The notes below the pieces were generated by a model. The model ran no database searches and was not told the origin of the DNA. It saw only the letters and a program-made list of their open reading frames with translations. The position numbers and the translations under genes were made by a program. A stretch of DNA of 64,000 bases from GCA-2683135 sp964507445 (lineage in GTDB: Bacteria; Planctomycetota; GCA-002687715), in the NCBI GenBank assembly GCA_964507445.1, contig CAZDQF010000003.1, positions 322,782-386,781 on the forward strand, read 5' to 3'. Positions 9,013-19,474 of the stretch are shown here, piece by piece (position 1 is the first letter of the stretch; every line of letters begins with the position of its first letter).

Positions 9013-10474
9013 GCTCCGCGTGGCCCGACATCCACAGCCTGGCCGCCGCCGTTCAACGTGGCGACCGATCCGCGACGGAGAACGCGCGGACGGCCCTCGA
9101 ACGCATCGACGCCCAGCGCGACCTCGGCGCCTTCATCCATCTGGACGAGGGGCGCACCCTCGACGACGCCCGGCAAGTGGACGCGCGGGTGAAGGACGGC
9201 GAACAGCTACCGCTGGCGGGCGTGCCCGTGGCCATCAAGGACAACCTCTGCGTCCGCGGCGTACCCACCACCTGCGCCAGCCGCATGCTCGAGCGCTTCG
9301 TACCTCCCTACGACGCCACCTCCGTGCGACGGCTGATCGACGCGGGGGCGGTGATCGTCGGCAAGACCAACCTGGACGAGTTCGCCATGGGGTCCTCCAA
9401 CGAGAACTCGTCCTTCGGCCCGGCGAGGAACCCCTGGGCCCCGGACCGCACGCCGGGGGGATCCAGCGGGGGTTCGGCGGCGGCGGTGGCCGCGGGCATG
9501 ACCCCGGCCGCCCTCGGCTCCGACACCGGCGGGTCCATCCGGCAACCAGCGGCCTTCTGCGGCGCCGTCGGCCTCAAGCCCACCTACGGACGGGTGAGCC
9601 GCTACGGACTGGTGGCCTTCGGCTCGTCCCTGGACCAGGTGGGCCCCCTCACCGCACGGGTAGGAGACGCCGCCCTGCTGCTCGAGGTCATGGCCGGCGC
9701 AGACCGTCATGACGCCACCTGCTCCGACGCTCCCCCGCCAGACATCATGACGCACCTGGAAGACGGCGTGGCCGGCCTCCGAGTGGGCATCCCGCAGGAG
9801 TACATGGGAGACGGCATCGACCCCGGTGTGCGCGCAGCCGTGACCAGCGCGGCGGCGCGCCTCGACGCCGACGGCGCGGAGGTCCGGGAGGTCTCCCTGC
9901 CCCACACCAGCTACGCCATCCCCGCGTACTACGTGGTCGCCACCAGCGAGGCATCCAGCAACCTCGCCCGCTACGACGGCATCCACTACGGGCGCCGGGC
10001 GGAGGCCCCGGACCTGTTCCACACCTACGAGCGCAGCCGCACGGAGGGGCTGGGACCGGAGGTCCGGCGCCGCATCCTGCTGGGAACCTACGCCCTCTCG
10101 GCGGGCCACTACGACGCCTACTACGACCGCGCCATGAGGGTCCGCACCCTCATCCGGAGGGACTTCGAACGCGCCTTTGAGGACGTGGACGTGATCCTCT
10201 CGCCCACGGGTCCGACGCCCGCGTTCCGACTCGGCGAGAAGACCACGGACCCCCTGGAGATGTACCTGGCGGACATCCTCACCGTGGCCGCCAACCTCGC
10301 CGGAGTCCCCGGCTTGGTGGTCCCGGAGACCCTCACCGCGTTCGAGGGCGCGGACCTCCCGGTGGGGCTGCAGCTCATGGGCCCCATGTGGGGAGAGGCC
10401 ACCCTGTGCAGGGTCGGTCACCACCTGGAACGCACCCGGCCGCCCCTGCCATCGGCGCCTGCGGGAGGTTCGGC

Positions 10475-10478
<4 letters not shown>
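9009..10478 (+). CDS. gatA: Asp-tRNA(Asn)/Glu-tRNA(Gln) amidotransferase subunit GatA
   Basis: GatA is the amidase that releases ammonia from glutamine or asparagine for GatB. The 489-residue product carries the complete amidase-signature triad: Lys77 in AIKDN, the cis-Ser152 in TPGGSSGGS, and the nucleophile Ser176 in GSDTGGSIRQPA. The motifs GKTNLDEFAMGSS and GLKPTYGRVSRYG are typical of GatA rather than of other amidases. The start overlaps the gatC stop by 4 bp, and its own stop overlaps the gatB ATG by 3 bp (10475-10478). Confidence 0.97.
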
Positions 10479-11891
<1,413 letters not shown>

Positions 11892-11893
<2 letters not shown>

Positions 11894-11903
11894 GGGGCCC
11901 CTC
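11892..11903. terminator. Short hairpin between convergent gatB and guaA
   Basis: The only non-coding sequence between the two convergent stops is 18 bp that includes the perfect palindrome GAGGGGCCCCTC. It may act as a weak bidirectional terminator. There is no T tract. Confidence 0.35.
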
Positions 11904-11911
11904 GGGCGCCT

Positions 11912-13462
11912 CTACTCCCACTCGATGGTGGCAGGGGGCTTGGAGGAGATGTCGTAGACCACCCGGTTGATGCCGCGCACCCCGTTGACGATGCGACGGG
12001 AGATGGTGGCGAGGACGTCCTCCGGGAGCCGCGCCCACTCGGCGGTCATGGCGTCCTGAGAGGTGACGCAGCGAACGGCGCAGACGTCTTCGTAGGTCCG
12101 CCCGTCCCCCATCACCCCCACGGACTGGACGGGCAGGAGCACCGCGAACCACTGCCAGAGTTCACGCGCGAGCCCCGCGCCCTCGATCTCCTCCCGGACC
12201 ACGGCGTCCGCCTGACGCAGCACGTGGAGCCGCTCCCGCGTCACGTCACCCAGGATGCGCACCGCCAGCCCGGGGCCGGGGAACGGCTGACGCCAGACCA
12301 GCTCATCCGCCAGTCCCAGCTCCGCGCCCAGTCGCCGCACCTCGTCCTTGAACAGGTCCCGCAGCGGCTCCAGGAGCTTGAACTCCATGTCGTCCGGCAG
12401 GCCTCCCACGTTGTGGTGGGTCTTGATGGTGGCGCTGGGGCCGCCGTGGGCGGAGACCGATTCGATCACATCCGGATAGAGGGTCCCCTGCACCAGCCAC
12501 CGTGCCCCGTCCTCCAGGGCCCGCCGCTGCTCCTCGTCGAACACCTCGATGAACGTGTGCCCGATGGACTTGCGCTTCGCCTCCGGATCGCTGATCCCGG
12601 ACAGGGCGTCGAGGAACTTCTCGGAGGCGTCCACGTGCCGGAAGTCCATGTCGAAGTTGTCCGTGAACAAGCGCACCACCTGCTGCGCCTCGTCCTGCCG
12701 GAGGAGGCCGTTGTCGACGAAGACACAGGTCAGCTGATCGCCGATGGCGCGATGCACCAGGGCCGCGGCCACCGTGGAGTCCACGCCTCCGGAGACTCCG
12801 CACAGGACCTTGTCATCCCCCACCGTGTCCTTGATCTTCTGGGTCCACTCCTCGACGAAGGACGACATGGCCCAGTCACCGGAGCACCGGCACACCCGGG
12901 TCAGGAAGTTCTTGAGGATGACGCTCCCGTACTCCGAGTGCATCACCTCCGGGTGGAACTGGATCCCGTACAGGGGCCGATCCCGGTGCACCACCGCGGC
13001 GTTCGAGCAGGTGTCGGTGCGCGCCAGGACGCGGAACACCCCCCCTGGGTCGGTCACCTGATCTCCGTGGCTCATCCACACCACCTGGGAGGTCGGCGTG
13101 TCGCAGAACAGGTCCGCGGGGTCGATCACGCTCAGCTCGCGATGGCCGAACTCCCGATCACCAGCCGGCTCCACCGGAGCGCCCAGCTGCTTCATGATCA
13201 GGTGCATGCCGTAGCAGATGCCCAGCACCGGCACCCCCAGCTCGAGGATCTCCGGGTCCAGGGTCGGCGCCCCGTCCTCGTACACGCTGGCCGGGCCACC
13301 GGACAGGATGATCCCACGGGGGTTGCGCTCCCGGAGCTCCGCCGCCGTGACGTCCGGCGTGACGATCCTGCAGTAGATCTGCTGCTCCCTGACCCGCCGC
13401 GCGATGAGCTGGTTGAACTGCGAACCGTAGTCGAGGACCACGATCTCCTCGTGAACGCTCAT
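11912..13462 (-). CDS. guaA: GMP synthase (glutamine-hydrolysing)
   Basis: GuaA converts XMP to GMP with glutamine and ATP. The 516-residue product has an N-terminal glutaminase domain with Cys83 in GICYGMH and His170/Glu172 in FHPEV. An ATP pyrophosphatase follows with the PP-loop SGGVDS (residues 224-229). The C-terminal dimerisation domain ends in the conserved RVVYDISSKPPATIEWE. The length is typical. Its ATG lies directly against the guaB stop with no spacer, so translation is probably coupled and the two enzymes run IMP to XMP to GMP from one transcript. Confidence 0.97.
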   Translation of the reverse strand: MSVHEEIVVLDYGSQFNQLIARRVREQQIYCRIVTPDVTAAELRERNPRGIILSGGPASVYEDGAPTLDPEILELGVPVLGICYGMHLIMKQLGAPVEPAGDREFGHRELSVIDPADLFCDTPTSQVVWMSHGDQVTDPGGVFRVLARTDTCSNAAVVHRDRPLYGIQFHPEVMHSEYGSVILKNFLTRVCRCSGDWAMSSFVEEWTQKIKDTVGDDKVLCGVSGGVDSTVAAALVHRAIGDQLTCVFVDNGLLRQDEAQQVVRLFTDNFDMDFRHVDASEKFLDALSGISDPEAKRKSIGHTFIEVFDEEQRRALEDGARWLVQGTLYPDVIESVSAHGGPSATIKTHHNVGGLPDDMEFKLLEPLRDLFKDEVRRLGAELGLADELVWRQPFPGPGLAVRILGDVTRERLHVLRQADAVVREEIEGAGLARELWQWFAVLLPVQSVGVMGDGRTYEDVCAVRCVTSQDAMTAEWARLPEDVLATISRRIVNGVRGINRVVYDISSKPPATIEWE

Positions 13463-14923
13463 CTAACTCCCCTGGTCGAACCCGTAGTTGGGCGCTTCCT
13501 TGGTGATCTCCACGTCGTGGGGGTGGCTCTCCCGCTGACCCGCGGCGCTGACGCGGACGAAGCTCGCCCTCTCCCGCAGCTCGGCGATGCTCGTGGCCCC
13601 CACGTATCCCATGCCGGCGCGGACACCGCCCACCAGCTGATAGATGTAGTTGGTCACCGGACCCTTGAACGGGACGCGGCCCTCGATGCCCTCGGGCACC
13701 AGCTTCTTGGCCTCGCTCACGTCCTGCTGGCCGTACCGATCCTTGGAGCCGTCCACCATGGCCCCCAGGGACCCCATTCCTCGCACTTCCTTGTAGGCGC
13801 GCCCCTTCATGATGACCACGTCTCCGGGGCTCTCCTCCACTCCGGCGAGCAGGCTGCCGAGCATGACGGACTCCGCCCCCAGGGCCAGGGCCTTGGTGAT
13901 GTCGCCGGAGAACTTGATGCCCCCGTCAGCGACGATGGGGACGTCGCTCCCGGCCACGGCCTCCACGCAGTTGCGCACGGCGGTGGCCTGAGGAACGCCC
14001 ACCCCGGCCACCACCCGGGTGGTGCAGATGGAGCCGGGACCGATCCCGACCTTGACCCCGTCAGCGCCGGCATCGACCAGGGCCCGGGCCCCATCCGGGG
14101 TGGCCACGTTCCCGGCCACCACCTCCACCGTGTGGGCGGCCTTGATGGCCTTCACGGAGTCGATGACGTTCTTGCTGTGACCGTGGGCCGTGTCCACCAC
14201 GACCACGTCGACCCCGGCGGAGACCAGGGCCTCCACACGAGCCATGTCGCCGACCCCGACGGCGGCGCCGACCCGGAGCCTCCCCTGCGCGTCCTTGGAG
14301 GCGTGGGGGTGAGCCTCCGTGAGGTTGATGTCCTTGATGGTGATGAGGCCGCGGAGATCCCCCGCGTCGTCCACCAGGAGCAGCTTCTCCACCTTGGCCC
14401 GATGGAGCAGGTCCTTGGCGTCCTCCAGGGTCGTCTCCGGCGGCGCCGTCAGCAGCTCCGTGGTCATCAGGTCCGTGACCGGAATGTCCTCGTCCGTCTG
14501 GAACCGCAGGTCCCGCTTGGTCAGGATCCCGACCACGCGGCGGCCCTCCACCACCGGCACACCGGAGACGTTGTGGGTCGCCATGAGCGCCCGCATGTCC
14601 TTGACCGTAGCCGTCGGGGGCAAGGTCACCGGGTCCACGATGACGCCGTGGGCGGAGCGCTTCACCTTCTCCACCTCACGGGCCTGGATCTCCGGAGGCG
14701 CGTTCTTGTGGATGATCCCGATCCCGCCTTCCTTGGCGATGGCGATGGCCAACCGGGACTCCGTGACCGTGTCCATGGCGGCGGACACCACCGGGATCTG
14801 CAGCTGGATGCCCCGCGTCAGACGCGTAGTGGTGGCGATCTCCGTAGGGAGCACCTCGCTGTAGGCCGGAACGAGGAGTATGTCGTCGTAGGTCAACCCG
14901 TAGGGGAAGACGTCCTCGCCCAT
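13463..14923 (-). CDS. guaB: IMP dehydrogenase
   Basis: GuaB oxidises IMP to XMP with NAD, the committed step to guanine nucleotides. The 486-residue product has the barrel start GLTYDDILLVPAYSEVLP and a paired CBS insert (about residues 95-205). The NAD region is VVVDTAHGHS, and the catalytic Cys300 lies in GIGPGSICTT. The flap motif includes YRGMGSLGAM-like residues (VRGMGSLGAM here). The ATG at 14923 is preferred to the in-frame GTG at 14932 because AGAGAGG lies 8 nt before it and it gives the family N terminus MGEDVFPYGLTYDD. It is the first gene of guaB-guaA. Confidence 0.96.
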   Translation of the reverse strand: MGEDVFPYGLTYDDILLVPAYSEVLPTEIATTTRLTRGIQLQIPVVSAAMDTVTESRLAIAIAKEGGIGIIHKNAPPEIQAREVEKVKRSAHGVIVDPVTLPPTATVKDMRALMATHNVSGVPVVEGRRVVGILTKRDLRFQTDEDIPVTDLMTTELLTAPPETTLEDAKDLLHRAKVEKLLLVDDAGDLRGLITIKDINLTEAHPHASKDAQGRLRVGAAVGVGDMARVEALVSAGVDVVVVDTAHGHSKNVIDSVKAIKAAHTVEVVAGNVATPDGARALVDAGADGVKVGIGPGSICTTRVVAGVGVPQATAVRNCVEAVAGSDVPIVADGGIKFSGDITKALALGAESVMLGSLLAGVEESPGDVVIMKGRAYKEVRGMGSLGAMVDGSKDRYGQQDVSEAKKLVPEGIEGRVPFKGPVTNYIYQLVGGVRAGMGYVGATSIAELRERASFVRVSAAGQRESHPHDVEITKEAPNYGFDQGS

Positions 14924-15042
14924 GTGCAACACCTCTCTTGGGATCGGAGCGCGCGAGAACGAGACGGCGGCGACCGCCTCATGGAAGGAAGGAAAGTAAC
15001 CCCTCGGGCTGTGAGTTCAACCTCCGGGACCCGCCTCTCCGG

Positions 15043-16851
15043 TCAATCCGTGACCCTCAAGTTCCACAACCACCACTCCAGACCGACCGCGACGAACAGC
15101 ACCCACAGCAACCACCAGCGCAGGGACCGCCGGGAACGCTCCTCCGGGAATCCGGGCAGTGAAGCCCCCTGACTGAGAGGACGGCCCGGCACCCCGGGGT
15201 AGCCCAGCAACGCCACCGCGATCCGACGGGGGTCATCGGAGAGACCCACGTCGTAGCGACCGGGGCGATCCGGGAGTTGGTATCCGGTGCCGTCCGGCAG
15301 CGGCCGCAGCGGCGGCAGGGACGCACCCTCCGGGGTCGTCAGGACCGGCTCCTCACCGGGGTTCAGGGTGAACCCCTGTCCGGCCTCGTACACCGGCGGA
15401 CCTCCCCGGGCGTCCAACGCCGCCAGCTCCACCACCGCCGCCTCCAGCACCAGGGGAAACGCCGCCAGCAGGGGTAGGGTCGAGACCTCCGGATCGGGGC
15501 TCACGGCGATGTCCACGAACACGATGTCCTGCGTGCGCCCTCGGGACACCAGGGGACCGGTGCTGCCCTTCACCACCACGTCCAGTCCGGCCAGAGCTCG
15601 CGTCGCCGCCACGCGCTCGATCCGCCAACGGGACAGGTCCAGCGCCCGCACCAGGGGGTCCTCCCGCCGGATCTCCAGCGGCTCCGACTCCCTGGCCACG
15701 CGGGTGTCGCGGACCACGGGCAGGTCCGGAGCGCCGGCGCCGAGCAGGAGATAACGCCCCGGAGGTAGCGGCAGCTCCTGGTAGTCGTCCACCAGGATGG
15801 TCACATCGTAGTCCTGCACCCAATCCCGGAACCGGGTGCTGCGAGTGCGATTGGACCCGGCCACGTCGATGATCTCGCTGGCGTTGAGCCACCCATCCAG
15901 CCACGGCGTGGTCCTGTCCGCGACCACCAGGACCCTGATGCGCTGCCGCTCCGGCAGCGAGAGGGGGACCAGGTCGTCGGCGGGGAATCCGTCCATGGGC
16001 TCGAGTCGCAGCGCGGGTCTGGCCCCGGCGTCCGCGGGTATGGGCACATGAACACGAGCACCGACCTCCACCTCCACCGTGCTGATGGCCGCCTCTCCCC
16101 GACGCAGCGCGAGCGTGCGGGTCGGACCGCTACCGGCGACGGTCACGTCCACACCGTCCCCGGAGCGTAGGACCTCCGTGATCCCCGCCTGCGCATGGGG
16201 CGCTCCCGCCTTGATCAAGGTGACCTGGGCATCTCGGAGCCGCTGGCCCATGGCCTCCCCCGGATCGAACGGGGTGATCATGGCGATGCGGGACTCGGCG
16301 CCCACCGCATCCCGCAACAGCAACAACGCCTCCCAGTCACGGACTCCCCGGGGCACCCCGGGGTCCTCCAGGGCCGCGAGCAGCGGTCCGGAGTCGCGGG
16401 ACGCGACGGCGCGGGCTTGCACTCCGTCCTGGAAGAACGCCACGGAGGCGGAACCGGATCCCGCCCCGTCCGTCACCAGCTGACGGGCCCGGGTCATGAC
16501 GGCGTCCGCCAGCGGGGAACCGTTGGCGTCAAGCGCCCTCACCCCGAGGCTCCGGTCCACGACGATGATGGTGTGCCCTGCCCCCTCCGCTTCCGTGACC
16601 GTGTACGGACCGGCGAGCATCAGGATGGCGGCGCCGAAGATGGCCATCTGGAGCAGGATGGACAGGAGCGTGCGGGTCCACCGCACCCGCCGACGCATCC
16701 GTTCGAGCACCCCTTCCCAGATGGGCAGGTGGGGCACCAGGACGCGAGCGGTGCGGCGACGCAGGAGGTAGAGGAGGATGATGGCCGGCAAACCCCACAG
16801 GGCTCCGAGCCAGGCCGGGTCGCTGAACTCGATGTCCTCGAGGGCGATCAT
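15043..16851 (-). CDS. BatA-type membrane protein with VWA-like region
   Basis: The 602-residue product starts with the BatA N-terminal signature: a short extracytoplasmic start, a membrane helix (about 14-29) in LWGLPAIILLYLLRRR, then a basic loop and a second helix (about 62-81). The central region begins HTIIVVDRSLGVRALDANGSPL, where a VWA domain would sit, but the metal motif DxSxS is changed to DRSLG. Metal binding is therefore doubtful. Beta-rich sequence follows, and a last membrane helix lies at about 582-598. Its ATG overlaps the DUF58 gene stop by 1 nt. Such proteins usually accompany a MoxR ATPase and a DUF58 protein in cell-envelope or stress functions. No MoxR gene is seen here. 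Confidence 0.8.
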   Translation of the reverse strand: MIALEDIEFSDPAWLGALWGLPAIILLYLLRRRTARVLVPHLPIWEGVLERMRRRVRWTRTLLSILLQMAIFGAAILMLAGPYTVTEAEGAGHTIIVVDRSLGVRALDANGSPLADAVMTRARQLVTDGAGSGSASVAFFQDGVQARAVASRDSGPLLAALEDPGVPRGVRDWEALLLLRDAVGAESRIAMITPFDPGEAMGQRLRDAQVTLIKAGAPHAQAGITEVLRSGDGVDVTVAGSGPTRTLALRRGEAAISTVEVEVGARVHVPIPADAGARPALRLEPMDGFPADDLVPLSLPERQRIRVLVVADRTTPWLDGWLNASEIIDVAGSNRTRSTRFRDWVQDYDVTILVDDYQELPLPPGRYLLLGAGAPDLPVVRDTRVARESEPLEIRREDPLVRALDLSRWRIERVAATRALAGLDVVVKGSTGPLVSRGRTQDIVFVDIAVSPDPEVSTLPLLAAFPLVLEAAVVELAALDARGGPPVYEAGQGFTLNPGEEPVLTTPEGASLPPLRPLPDGTGYQLPDRPGRYDVGLSDDPRRIAVALLGYPGVPGRPLSQGASLPGFPEERSRRSLRWWLLWVLFVAVGLEWWLWNLRVTD

Positions 16852-17732
16852 CAGACGATCATGGCTCCCCGACGGATCAGGTCCACCACGGCGCGCTCCA
16901 CAGGCTCATCCACGGCCACCCGCGCGTACAGCACCCGCATGGAGCGACAGGTCTGCTCCACGGTCCGGAAGTGCTGCCCCACGGCGTCCGAGTAGGCGTT
17001 CGCGATCTTGCGGTCCACCCGCTCCCGCAGGGTCCTGCCGGTCTCCACATCCACCAGCTCCAGGAGCTCGCCGGGCTGGATGTCCCGGTCCTTGGGGTCC
17101 ACCAGATGCAGGGCGTGGGTCACGTACCCCTGATGACGCAGGAACCGCAGGGCCGCCGCGTGCTGGGCCGTATCGAAGAAGTCGCTCAGGACCACCGCCA
17201 CGCCGCGCCCCCGTCCCGGCGCCGTCGCCGCCTGGAAGGCAGGCAGGAAACGTGCCTCGCCGCGAGCCTCCGTGGCCGCCAGGTGCTCCAGCAGACGCAG
17301 GATGGAACCACGCCCCCGCATGGTGGGCCCCTGCTCCCCCGGGAACAGCGTGCAGGTGACCAGGGCGTGCCGGATCAACCCGACGGACCCGATGGCCGCG
17401 GCGAGCTTCAACGCCTGCTCGAGCTTGGCCTCCCCCCGCAAGCCCATGGACGCGGACCGATCCACCAGGATCAGCATGCGCGGGGTCTCATCCGCCTCGA
17501 ACTCCTTCACCTGCAGGTCGTCAAGGCGCAGGTAGGTGTTCCAGTCGAGGAACCGCGGGTCGTCCCCAGCGACATACGGGCGGTGCTCCCGAAACAAGGT
17601 CCCGACTCCACGGCGACGGGTGGCCACCTCCCCTCTCAGCTCACCCGCAGCCAACCGGCGCACGTTGAGCTCAAGCCGCTCGAGGCGAGACAGGAACTCG
17701 ACGTCCAGGAGGTCGCGACCGCGCCGTGCCAT
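16851..17732 (-). CDS. DUF58 domain-containing protein
   Basis: The 293-residue product has the DUF58 hallmark GVGTLFREHRPYVAGDDPRFLDWNTYLR followed by a VWA-like domain beginning MLILVDRSASM. Here the DxSxS metal motif (DRSAS) is intact, unlike in the downstream BatA-like protein. No membrane helix is seen, so it is probably cytoplasmic. The frame is open to 18323. The ATG at 17732 is chosen because it overlaps the stop of the preceding gene (ATGA) and gives the usual N terminus in which a leucine-rich helix precedes the RRLAAGEL segment. DUF58 proteins are common partners of MoxR ATPases and BatA/BatB proteins. Confidence 0.88.
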   Translation of the reverse strand: MARRGRDLLDVEFLSRLERLELNVRRLAAGELRGEVATRRRGVGTLFREHRPYVAGDDPRFLDWNTYLRLDDLQVKEFEADETPRMLILVDRSASMGLRGEAKLEQALKLAAAIGSVGLIRHALVTCTLFPGEQGPTMRGRGSILRLLEHLAATEARGEARFLPAFQAATAPGRGRGVAVVLSDFFDTAQHAAALRFLRHQGYVTHALHLVDPKDRDIQPGELLELVDVETGRTLRERVDRKIANAYSDAVGQHFRTVEQTCRSMRVLYARVAVDEPVERAVVDLIRRGAMIV

Positions 17733-19144
17733 CACTTCTTGAGGATCGCGTCCCAGTAACTCCTCACCAGGCGACGCTCCCGAGGCGAGAGCCCCAGCCG
17801 CTTCACCGCGTGCTCCTCCCGCTTGATGAACGTCCGCGTAGGAGCCTCGGGGAGCGGCACCGGAGGTGGCGGCGGCGCCGTCCCTCCCCGCTCCCTCTCG
17901 AACACCTCCACCTCCTTCTCCGTGGTGGGGCCGCTCGCCAGCAGCGGCTTCACCGCCTGAGCCTTGCGCTTGGCCGCGGCCATGCGGTCCGGCTTGCCCT
18001 GCTTCGGCCTGGACGCACCGCGACGGGCCTCGGCGTTGCCGTCCTTCTGGCGAGTCCGCTTTCGATTCTGCGGGGACCGCTTCTTCTGGGTCGGCTCCGG
18101 CTTCCTCACCTGGAGCTTGCGTCGGTTCTCCGCGATCTGAATCGTCACCCGGTTGCTGGCGAGACCTCCGACCACGACCCCTTCCTCGTGCCCCCGGGGC
18201 GCCACCCACGCCTCGATGGTGATGAGCCCCACCTTGTAGATCTGAAACCGCCGCAGGTGAGGGACCAGGTCCACTCGGTCTTCCAGCGGCTCGTCCCGAG
18301 CGCCCGGCAGGGACCACTCCCAAGGCGCCTCCACGGGACGCACGCCGATGCCGAATCCCCTGTCTTGCGAGGGTAGGCCGTCGCTGAGCCCCACCACCAC
18401 ATCCAGGGGCACCGACCCGCCCGCGTCCGCCAGGGGACGGAGCACCGCGGTCAACTCGATGGGCTCACCGAGCAGGTAGACCTTCTGATTGGTGCGGATC
18501 TCGAAGCGGGCCACCTCCGACAGGTCCGGCGGTGGCGCGGGCGATCCCCCCGATGGCTCCGTGAGCCCAGGGACCTCCGCACCGGGGACCGGAGACGGAT
18601 CGGCTGATCCCTGAGTTGCTGACGAAGCGTCGACACCGGCTCCGAACAGGTCGCCCAGGGGCAGGGTCGGGACCAGCATGCTGAGGCACAACAATCCCAG
18701 GGCCAACCCCAACCACGAAGTGGGCAAGGGCCGCGATCCGCGCGGTTCAGGATCGGAGCAGACCGAATCCGCGTCCCGCAGGACCATGGCGCCGAGACGG
18801 GACCGCGTCCCCCCCTCCGCCAACCATGTGGCGGCGAGGACCGCGCCTCCCGCGGACCGCTCCCGATCCATCCGCGTCGCCACATCCCGACGCAGCGCCG
18901 GCTGGTCGGTCCGGCGCAGGAGACCGTAGGCGGTGGAGACCGACGCCGCGAGGGCCCACCCCCATCCGGCGGCGGACACGGCTGACGTCTGTCCTGATGC
19001 GTGAAGCGCGATCGTCGCGACCGTTACCAGGGCCCCGGTAAGCACGAGGCACCGGGCTACGGCAGCGGCTCGCCCCCTGCGTGACGCGGAGAGCACCCGC
19101 GCTTCAAACGAGACCTGGAATCCCGTACTCCGAGCCATCTGCAC
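17732..19144 (-). CDS. Membrane protein of unknown function in a DUF58/BatA cluster
   Basis: The product has 470 residues from the GTG at 19144, or 468 from the ATG at 19138; neither start has a convincing ribosome binding site. Two N-terminal membrane helices (about 31-50 and 55-75) and a third (about 140-162) are predicted. A beta-rich region follows that starts RFEIRTNQKVYLLGEPIELTAVL. This resembles extracytoplasmic Ig-like domains with the phrase L-G-E-P-I. Next comes a very basic stretch (RKPEPTQKKRSPQNRKRTRQ) and a proline tract. The helical end RREEH...VKRLGLSPRERRLVRSYWDAILKK is reminiscent of C-terminal tails of Bat-cluster proteins. No enzyme motif was seen. It is the first gene of a three-gene, start/stop-overlapping operon. 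Confidence 0.7.
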   Translation of the reverse strand: MQMARSTGFQVSFEARVLSASRRGRAAAVARCLVLTGALVTVATIALHASGQTSAVSAAGWGWALAASVSTAYGLLRRTDQPALRRDVATRMDRERSAGGAVLAATWLAEGGTRSRLGAMVLRDADSVCSDPEPRGSRPLPTSWLGLALGLLCLSMLVPTLPLGDLFGAGVDASSATQGSADPSPVPGAEVPGLTEPSGGSPAPPPDLSEVARFEIRTNQKVYLLGEPIELTAVLRPLADAGGSVPLDVVVGLSDGLPSQDRGFGIGVRPVEAPWEWSLPGARDEPLEDRVDLVPHLRRFQIYKVGLITIEAWVAPRGHEEGVVVGGLASNRVTIQIAENRRKLQVRKPEPTQKKRSPQNRKRTRQKDGNAEARRGASRPKQGKPDRMAAAKRKAQAVKPLLASGPTTEKEVEVFERERGGTAPPPPPVPLPEAPTRTFIKREEHAVKRLGLSPRERRLVRSYWDAILKK

Positions 19145-19474
19145 ATACTAACCGTCCGCCGACACGAGGACCGAGGGTCACGAAAACCCGAGCCTCGGGG
19201 AAGTAAGTGGAAGAAGCCGAGGAGAACTCTCTCGAGAAGAAGGAAAAGAGAATAGAAGAAGGAATAACGGGAAAGCTTTACGTGAGCTGGCACAACCCCG
19301 GCTCTTCCAATGTGCGATTCGGTGCCGACGAGCGTCGCGCAACCCAGGCCAGACCTCCGACAAGAGACCGGCCCACTGCCTCGACACCCCCCGACAGTAG
19401 TTCTCCAACCTTCCCTATCGACGCCCCTCCCCGGTCGCTTGACACCTCCACGCCGCTGACGGACCCTGGGACCC
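19145..19474. other. 330-bp divergent intergenic region with purine-rich stretch
   Basis: This gap separates the Bat-type operon from the ABC exporter operon. The part at about 19203-19265 is unusually AT- and purine-rich for this genome (runs such as AAGAAGGAAAAGAGAATAGAAGAAGG). It probably holds promoters or a leader for one or both operons. At 19287-19303, CTGGCACAACCCCGGCT keeps the GG-N10-GC spacing of a sigma-54 promoter, but its -12 half is poor. No tRNA, strong terminator or convincing small gene was seen. Confidence 0.4.

Noticed and set aside
12224..15172. Very long open frame of 982 codons on the plus strand opposite guaA and guaB
   Set aside because: It is the antisense shadow of two clear housekeeping genes in GC-rich DNA and has no recognisable protein features.
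19287..19303. Sigma-54 promoter CTGGCAC-N5-CGGCT
   Set aside because: The -24 half is good but the -12 half lacks TTGC; kept only as a comment on the intergenic region.
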